From positions 1 through 10,947 of the forward strand of contig CAZLXG010000067.1 of assembly GCA_964563585.1 (NCBI GenBank): a DNA stretch of 10,947 bases. The letters are read 5' to 3'. This document shows positions 6,403-10,947 of the stretch, piece by piece. The notes below the pieces were generated by a model. It saw only the letters and a list, made by a program, of their open reading frames with translations. It did not search any database and was not told the origin of the DNA. Each line of letters opens with the position of its first letter. The stretch's first letter is position 1. The position numbers and the translations under genes were made by a program. This DNA is from CAZLXG01 sp964563585. Lineage in GTDB: Bacteria; Bacteroidota; Bacteroidia; Flavobacteriales; Flavobacteriaceae.

Positions 6403-7188
6403 TTGGAAATTTTTAAAGACCTTTTAAAATTCACAGCAGTAGATATTATAGATGTTATTCTTGTAGCTATTCTACTTTACTACATTTACAAACTTGTAAA
6501 AGGCACCGTTGCAATCAATATTTTTATTGGTATTATTATTATTTATTTAGTTTGGAGGCTTACCGATTTCCTAAACATGGAATTGCTTACCAGTATTTTT
6601 GGTGGGTTTATAAAAGTGGGAATCATTGCTTTAATAGTAGTGTTTCAGCCCGAGATTCGTAAATTTTTGCTTATGGTTGGTTCTACAAATTTTGGTAGAA
6701 GACGCAAATTTTTAAATCAACTTAGCTTTTTAAAAACAGAAACTAGCGACGAAACAAACGTGGATGTTATTATTTCTGCATGTAATAAAATGAGTATTTC
6801 TAAAACAGGCGCACTTATTGTTTTTGAACGTAATAACAACTTAGCCTTTTTAAGTTCTACAGGTGATGAAATGAATATAACCGTAACACAACCTATTATT
6901 GAAAGCATCTTTTTTAAGAATAGTCCGTTGCATGATGGCGCTATTGTTATAAGCAATAATATAGTAAAAGCAACACGTGTTATACTTCCTATAAATAATG
7001 AAAAAAGTGTACCGAAACGTTTTGGCTTACGTCATAGAGCTGCTATTGGGGTTTCAGAAAAAACTGATGCTTTGGCTTTGGTAGTTAGTGAAGAAACTGG
7101 GCATATATCTTATTTTAAAAACGGAGAGTTTATTACATTTAAAAATACTGATGAACTAGCTTCAATGATTAAAAAAGATTTAGCTTAG
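6403..7188 (+). CDS. cdaA: Diadenylate cyclase (c-di-AMP synthase, CdaA type)
   Basis: Membrane enzyme condensing two ATP into the second messenger c-di-AMP; 261 residues. Three N-terminal helices (about 12-30, 35-50 and 62-80) precede the cytosolic DAC domain, as in CdaA/DacA. The catalytic motifs are intact: LHDGAIVI with D178-G179-A180 and RHRAA (210-214), followed by LALVVSEETGHIS. The conserved linker FQPEIRKFL (81-89) is present. The start is TTG at 6403-6405: an in-frame TAG lies two codons upstream (6397-6399) and the first in-frame ATG is at residue 59, inside the conserved membrane region, so TTG is the only sensible start. In Firmicutes cdaA is coupled to cdaR and glmM; neither is here. 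It lies 37 bp after the lipoprotein gene and 1 bp before the DUF3667 gene. Confidence 0.96.
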   Translation: MEIFKDLLKFTAVDIIDVILVAILLYYIYKLVKGTVAINIFIGIIIIYLVWRLTDFLNMELLTSIFGGFIKVGIIALIVVFQPEIRKFLLMVGSTNFGRRRKFLNQLSFLKTETSDETNVDVIISACNKMSISKTGALIVFERNNNLAFLSSTGDEMNITVTQPIIESIFFKNSPLHDGAIVISNNIVKATRVILPINNEKSVPKRFGLRHRAAIGVSEKTDALALVVSEETGHISYFKNGEFITFKNTDELASMIKKDLA

Positions 7189-7273
7189 AATGAATTGTAA
7201 AAACTGTAAAACTTCATTAAGTGATGAAAGCGATTACTGCAATTCTTGTGGAGGAAAAATAATTAGAAACAGA

Positions 7274-7403
7274 CTTACCATTAGAAATNNNNNNNNNNNN
7301 NNNNNNNNNNNNNNNNNNNNNNNNNNNNNNNNNNNNNNNNNNNNNNNNNNNNNNNNNNNNNNNNNNNNNNNNNNNNNNNNNNNNNNNNCTTACCATTAGA
7401 AAT
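7274..7403. repeat. Identical 15-base flanks (cttaccattagaaat) around the N gap
   Basis: The 15-mer cttaccattagaaat ends exactly at the left gap edge (7274-7288) and begins exactly at the right edge (7389-7403). This is the pattern of two contigs that overlap but were padded rather than merged. It would also fit a target duplication around an unassembled insertion, though 15 bp would be long for that. Confidence 0.85.
7289..7388. other. Assembly gap of exactly 100 N
   Basis: The run is exactly 100 bases, the conventional placeholder for a gap of unknown size, so its length carries no information. It interrupts the DUF3667 gene after residue 33. Confidence 0.97.
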
Positions 7404-8124
7404 CTGTTTGAACATTTTTCTGAAGAATTTTTAAATTACGACAATAAACTTTTCCAAACCTTTATATAACCCTTTTTAGAAAACCCGAAGCTGTAATTGG
7501 TGGGTATATAAATGGTACAAGAAAAAAGTATGTAAACGTTATTAGTTATTTTGCTATCGCCATCACGCTTTCTGGTTTACAAATTTATATTTTACAAAAA
7601 TATTCCGCTGATTTTGATGACATGTTTGCCAACGGCAATTCAATTATAGCGGAGCAACAAAAACAGATTAATAATAAAATTTTTCAATTTATAACTGATT
7701 ATCAATCGATTATAATGATGCTATACATTCCGTTTTATGCATTGTTGGCTAAATTAATTTTTCTAAAAAACAAACTATACAATTATACCGAGTTATTAGT
7801 CGTTTTTATGTATGCTCAAGCTCAATATTCAATTATAACAGCTATTCTAACGTTTACTTTTATTCCATTAGGTGTTCCTTTTATTATCTTTAGTTTTTTA
7901 TTAATACCTCTTCAATTTTTTTATTTTGCGTTCTGTCTTAAAGATGTATATCATCTAAATTTTACTCAAATCCTTTTAAAAACATTACTATTCATTTTTG
8001 TGTTAGGATTTATAGTCATTTTAATTTCTATAGTTGGAATTGGGTTAGCTATATTATTTAAAGACTCAGAACTTATAAAATCTTTTATTGAAACTCAAAA
8101 AGCGATTCAATAAGCAAAAGGAGG

Positions 8125-9891
8125 TTAAGCCACATCTTCTTTTAGAAACTGCACTTCATATAAGTTTTTATAATAACCATTTTCTTTTTTAAGTAATTCG
8201 TTATGTGTGCCTTGTTCTACAATTTGCCCAGCATCCATTACAATAATTTTGTCTGCTTTTTTAATAGTTGCTAATCGATGAGCAATTACAATAGAAGTTC
8301 TTCCTTTTGTGATTTTATCGGTTGCGTTTTGAATAAGTTGTTCAGAATATGAATCAACCGAAGATGTTGCTTCATCTAATATCAAAATACTTGGATTAGT
8401 AACAAAAGCTCTTAAAAATGAAATAAGTTGACGTTGACCAGAAGACAACATTACACCGCGTTCTTTTACATTATATTGATAGCCATTTGGTAAACTCATT
8501 ATAAAATCATGTATACCAATATCTTTAGCAGCTTGTTGTACCACTGCTTCTGTAATTTCTGGATTATTAAGTGTTATATTATTTAAAATAGTATCGGCAA
8601 ACAAAAACACATCTTGTAAAACCACAGCTATTTGTGTTCGTAAGGAATCTAAAGTAACTTCTTTTATATTAATATCATCAACCGAAATTACACCATCTTC
8701 AATTTCGTAGAAACGATTTAGCAAGTTAATAATAGTCGATTTTCCTGCACCAGTTGCACCAACAATAGCAACCGTATCACCTGCTTTTACATCAAAAGAA
8801 ATTCCTTTTAAAACTTCTTCATCTTCAACATAACTAAAATATACCTTTTCAAATTTAATATCACCTTTAAAATGTTCAGCAACATGTTTTCCTGTATCGT
8901 CAATTTGCGACGTTGTATCAATCACTTTAAACACTCTAGTTGCTGCAACCATACCCATTTGAAGCGTATTAAACTTATCTGCAATTTGTCGCAATGGTCT
9001 AAACAACATAGGAACAAACATGATAAACGCTATTAAATCACCTTGTGAAACGGTGTCTTCTAAAACCACATTTAATCCACCATACCAAGCAACCAGACCA
9101 ACTGCTAATGATGCCGACAAATCTGCTATTGGAAAAAAGATAGAGTTATACCAAACAGTTTTTAACCAACCTTTTTTATGACGTTCGTTTATGTCTTTAA
9201 AGTTTTTTAATTCTGTTGTTTCACGCGTAAACAGTTGCAATATTTTCATGCCCGTTAATCGCTCTTGAACGAATGAATTTAAATTTGAAACTTCTGTTCT
9301 TACTTCCTCAAAAGCCCTTTTCATATATTTCTGAAAAATACGCGTTGCATAAAATAACAAAGGCAGCATTATAAAAACGATTAAGCTTAGCTTCACATTT
9401 ATAAACATCATAACTCCAAACACAACGACCATAGTTAAGAGGTCTTTAAAAATCATGAATAAACCCTGACCAAAAATATCGGCAATACGTTCCATGTCGG
9501 TAACTGCTCTGGTAATTAAAACACCAACTGAGGAATTATCGTAATACTTCATTTTAAAACGAAGTAAATGGTCGAACAATTTTACACGCACATCTTTCAC
9601 TAAATTCTGACCTAACCAAGCAGCATAATAAATAAACGTCAATTGAAAAAGTGTTTGAAAAACAAGAACGACTAACATGATAATTACATAAAACAAAAAG
9701 TCTTTAGCTTCATGTTTTGCAATACTATCATCAATAGCAAACTTAGTTATATAAGGTGTCGCCGCACTAAAAACGGCTAGTAAAACCACCAAAATTAGTA
9801 GTCCAAAAAAAACACCTTTATAAGGTTTTATATATTGAAAAAGACGTTTAAACAGTACAACGTCTAAAATACTTTCTTCCTTTTTACTCAT
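8125..9891 (-). CDS. MsbA-type ABC exporter, fused permease and ATPase
   Basis: Half-transporter of 588 residues working as a homodimer in the inner membrane. The type I exporter membrane domain spans about 20-305, with hydrophobic helices near 27-45, 66-88, 148-180, 251-275 and 285-300 and coupling sequences such as FDHLLRFKMKYYDNSSVG. The nucleotide-binding domain (about 345-580) is complete: A-loop Y354, Walker A GATGAGKST (378-386), Q-loop Q426, signature LSSGQ (482-486), Walker B ILILDE (502-507) with catalytic E507, and switch H538 in IAHRLAT. Substrate cannot be read from sequence; the family includes lipid A-core flippases and multidrug exporters. The TAA of truA (9892-9894) directly abuts its ATG (9889-9891), so translation is probably coupled. 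No separate promoter is evident. Confidence 0.95.
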   Translation of the reverse strand: MSKKEESILDVVLFKRLFQYIKPYKGVFFGLLILVVLLAVFSAATPYITKFAIDDSIAKHEAKDFLFYVIIMLVVLVFQTLFQLTFIYYAAWLGQNLVKDVRVKLFDHLLRFKMKYYDNSSVGVLITRAVTDMERIADIFGQGLFMIFKDLLTMVVVFGVMMFINVKLSLIVFIMLPLLFYATRIFQKYMKRAFEEVRTEVSNLNSFVQERLTGMKILQLFTRETTELKNFKDINERHKKGWLKTVWYNSIFFPIADLSASLAVGLVAWYGGLNVVLEDTVSQGDLIAFIMFVPMLFRPLRQIADKFNTLQMGMVAATRVFKVIDTTSQIDDTGKHVAEHFKGDIKFEKVYFSYVEDEEVLKGISFDVKAGDTVAIVGATGAGKSTIINLLNRFYEIEDGVISVDDINIKEVTLDSLRTQIAVVLQDVFLFADTILNNITLNNPEITEAVVQQAAKDIGIHDFIMSLPNGYQYNVKERGVMLSSGQRQLISFLRAFVTNPSILILDEATSSVDSYSEQLIQNATDKITKGRTSIVIAHRLATIKKADKIIVMDAGQIVEQGTHNELLKKENGYYKNLYEVQFLKEDVA

Positions 9892-10635
9892 TTATATTTT
9901 TATATCTATCGGATATTCAACCTGTGTTAAATATAATGCATGTGCGGGAACCGAAAAACCTGCTTCACTCCTATTTTTAGACTTTATAATGGTGTGTAAA
10001 TCATCAACTTCAATTTTACCTAATCCAACATTAATCATAGTCCCCACAATGGCGCGAACCATATTACGCAAAAATCTATCAGCTTTAATTACAAAATGAA
10101 GTTCGTTATTTTCAAACGCCCATTCCGCTTTCATAATATCACAATTATACGTTTTTACATCGGTATTACTTTTCGAAAAGCATTGAAAATCTTTATAATC
10201 AAATAAAATTTTTGACGCTTCATTCATTTTATCAATATCCAAAGCTTGTTTTACATAAAACGCATCATCAAAATTAAACACATTTTTTTTCAATGTAACT
10301 CTATATAAATACGTTCTACTTAAAGCGTGAAAACGTGTATGCACATCATTTTTTACTTTAAAAACAGTTTGAATAGCAATGTCTTTTGGTAAAAAAGAAT
10401 TCAATTTAAATACTAAGTCAGTACTATTAAAATTACTTTCAGTATCAAAATGCGCAAACATTTGTGAGGCATGTACACCAGTATCGGTACGACCAGCACC
10501 CATAATAGAAACGGTTTCATTTAAAAGTGTAGACAATGCCTTTTCAATAACTTCTTGTACAGAAATCGCGTTGGGTTGAATTTGCCAACCATGGTACGCA
10601 CTACCATTATAAGAAAGTTCTAAAAAATATCGCAA
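9892..10635 (-). CDS. truA: tRNA pseudouridine(38-40) synthase
   Basis: Converts uridines 38-40 of the tRNA anticodon arm to pseudouridine; 247 residues, normal for TruA. The catalytic aspartate is D51 in GAGRTDTGVHA (46-56). Other family marks are YHGWQIQPN (14-22), the RTYLYR block with conserved Y109, the FLRNMVR motif (188-194), and a C-terminal FSVPAHALYL (227-236) in place of the more usual APAHGLYL. The start is TTG at 10633-10635, giving MRYFLELSYNGSAYHGWQ; no upstream ATG gives a better family start. A Bacteroidota -7 box lies just upstream. It is the first gene of a two-gene unit with the ABC exporter. Confidence 0.97.
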   Translation of the reverse strand: MRYFLELSYNGSAYHGWQIQPNAISVQEVIEKALSTLLNETVSIMGAGRTDTGVHASQMFAHFDTESNFNSTDLVFKLNSFLPKDIAIQTVFKVKNDVHTRFHALSRTYLYRVTLKKNVFNFDDAFYVKQALDIDKMNEASKILFDYKDFQCFSKSNTDVKTYNCDIMKAEWAFENNELHFVIKADRFLRNMVRAIVGTMINVGLGKIEVDDLHTIIKSKNRSEAGFSVPAHALYLTQVEYPIDIKI

Positions 10636-10662
10636 TTTGTTTTTATACTTTTATTGAAAGAA

Positions 10663-10690
10663 CAAATATAAACAGATTTGTTAGTCCTAC
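10663..10690 (-). promoter_or_regulatory. Putative truA promoter
   Basis: On the minus strand TATATTTG (10670-10663) matches the -7 consensus TAnnTTTG exactly, and would give a leader of about 20 bases before the TTG start. At the 19-bp spacing the -33 position reads TTTTCG, only a weak match to TTTG. Confidence 0.5.
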
Positions 10691-10729
10691 GAAAACTGAA
10701 AACTTAATTATATATTAAAATATTTTTTT

Positions 10730-10884
10730 GGGCGTTACCCGAAAAGGGTCGAGCTTTCCGCTATATCTTTTTAAAAACGTCATTGCGAAGGGCAAGCGAC
10801 GTAGCAATCTGTTAGTTTTTAGTTGTAACCAAAATTGTAACATTTTATTTTTTAAAAAGGATGCCACTACAATCCCTAACGCAC
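10730..10884. repeat. Long imperfect inverted repeat, probable interspersed intergenic element
   Basis: The left arm begins GGGCGTTACCC (10730-10740) and the right end is CCCTAACGCAC (10874-10884), so GGGCGTTA pairs with TAACGCAC. An inner stem pairs ATCTTTTTAAAAA (10765-10777) with TTTTTTAAAAAGGAT (10848-10862) with one bulge. A small local hairpin ACCC-GAAAA-GGGT sits at 10737-10749. From memory, sequences of the form GGGCGTTACCC..GGGTCGGGCTTTCCGCTATATC occur many times between genes in Flavobacteriaceae. No ORF of note lies inside. Confidence 0.65.
10778..10813. repeat. CGTCATTGCG...GCAATCTG palindromic element nested in the loop
   Basis: The stretch begins CGTCATTGCGAAGGG and ends GTAGCAATCTGTT, with TTGC and GCAA arms around a central CAAGCGACG. 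It resembles the CGTCATTGCGAG..AAGCAATCT class of dispersed palindromes that I recall from Bacteroidota and several other phyla. It sits between the two arms of the larger inverted repeat. Confidence 0.6.
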
Positions 10885-10947
10885 TTATTTGCTAGCTTAA
10901 ATTTTAAATCGAAAGAATTTTATTTTTGGAAAGGCTTGTTTAACGGT
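10885..10947. other. AT-rich tail after the composite repeat, no gene seen
   Basis: This stretch contains CTAGCTTAAATTTTAAATCG and ends TTTTTGGAAAGGCTTGTTTA before the window edge. A 29-codon frame is open from the ATG at 10861, but it lies within repeat-like sequence and does not resemble any known protein. It may be a continuation of the same interspersed repeat. Confidence 0.4.

Larger units (their letters stand above)
7190..8113 (+). pseudogene. DUF3667 zinc-ribbon membrane protein, interrupted by assembly gap and a 2-base frameshift (probably intact in the organism)
   Basis: The gene opens with a zinc ribbon (C3, C6, C17, C20 in MNCKNCKTSLSDESDYCNSC), runs KIIRNRLTIRN, then hits 100 N. 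After the gap LFEHFSEEFLNYDNKLFQTFI continues to a TAA at 7467-7469. From 7469 another frame continues the family: RKPEAVIGGYINGTRKKYVN, then about four or five membrane helices to the TAA at 8113. Merging the 15 bases shared by both gap edges (removing 115 positions) puts the first two parts in one frame, and removing one TA from TATATAA (7463-7469) joins the third, giving a continuous 268-residue DUF3667 protein. The function of DUF3667 is unknown. The start ATG is 1 bp after the cdaA stop; the end is 11 bp from the convergent ABC exporter gene. Confidence 0.8.

Noticed and set aside
6717..6956. 79-codon minus-strand frame inside cdaA
   Set aside because: Antisense to the conserved DAC domain; no independent support.
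7289..7388. Mobile element hidden in the N gap
   Set aside because: Possible in principle because of the flanking 15-mer, but collapsing the 15-mer restores the frame exactly and no element ends are visible, so a simple unmerged overlap is preferred.
7461..7480. Programmed frameshift in the DUF3667 gene
   Set aside because: No classic slippery heptamer with downstream structure is evident; a duplicated TA near a contig end explains it more simply.
8107..8118. Strong Shine-Dalgarno-like AAAGGAGG on the plus strand after the DUF3667 stop
   Set aside because: No plus-strand gene follows; it lies across the stop of the convergent ABC exporter gene, and genes here generally lack Shine-Dalgarno sites.
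10379..10579. 66-codon plus-strand frame inside truA
   Set aside because: Antisense to the conserved catalytic region of truA.
10861..10947. Frame open from ATG at 10861 to the window edge (29 codons)
   Set aside because: Lies within repeat-like intergenic sequence, has no recognisable protein similarity, and the ATG sits inside a stem arm of the repeat.

Overview
The window looks like chromosomal DNA of a low-GC marine-type flavobacterium (Bacteroidota, probably Flavobacteriaceae). The evidence is the strong AT bias, Bacteroidota-style promoter boxes (TAnnTTTG), near absence of Shine-Dalgarno sequences, TTG starts, and gene families typical of the phylum: a BT_3928/DoxX-like membrane protein, a DUF1599 protein beside folP, a DUF3667 membrane protein, and an AraC-type regulator with a membrane sensor domain. 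Genus cannot be told from the sequence.

Layout. (1) 1-337, minus: remnant of an AraC-type regulator with at least two in-frame stops. (2) 372-4731, minus: DUF1599 protein, then BT_3928/DoxX-like protein, then a lone DppB-type ABC permease, then a TlpA-like thiol-disulfide lipoprotein, then triosephosphate isomerase (tpiA). The first three are packed within 1-4 bp of each other and surely share a transcript; tpiA has its own likely promoter. (3) 4732-4836: divergent promoter region with short repeats. (4) 4837-8113, plus: folP, a small unknown lipoprotein, diadenylate cyclase (cdaA) and a DUF3667 zinc-ribbon membrane protein, again tightly packed. (5) 8125-10635, minus: truA followed directly by an MsbA-type ABC exporter (stop and start codons abut), convergent with region 4. 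(6) 10636-10947: truA promoter, then a composite intergenic repeat with no credible gene.

Together the genes are mostly housekeeping: glycolysis (tpiA), folate synthesis (folP), tRNA modification (truA), c-di-AMP signalling (cdaA), export of lipid or drug-like substrates (MsbA-like), and an envelope redox/transport group (TlpA, BT_3928, permease). The less understood parts are the BT_3928/permease/TlpA group, the tandem-duplicated DUF1599 protein, and the lipoprotein between folP and cdaA.

Two places need caution. The DUF3667 gene contains a 100-N gap whose two edges carry the same 15 bases, and 64 bases later a 2-base insertion breaks the frame. Collapsing the overlap and removing the two bases restores one 268-residue protein, so an assembly fault is the simplest reading. 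The AraC-type remnant, by contrast, looks like true decay. I see no clear evidence of a new defence, mobile or CRISPR system in this window.
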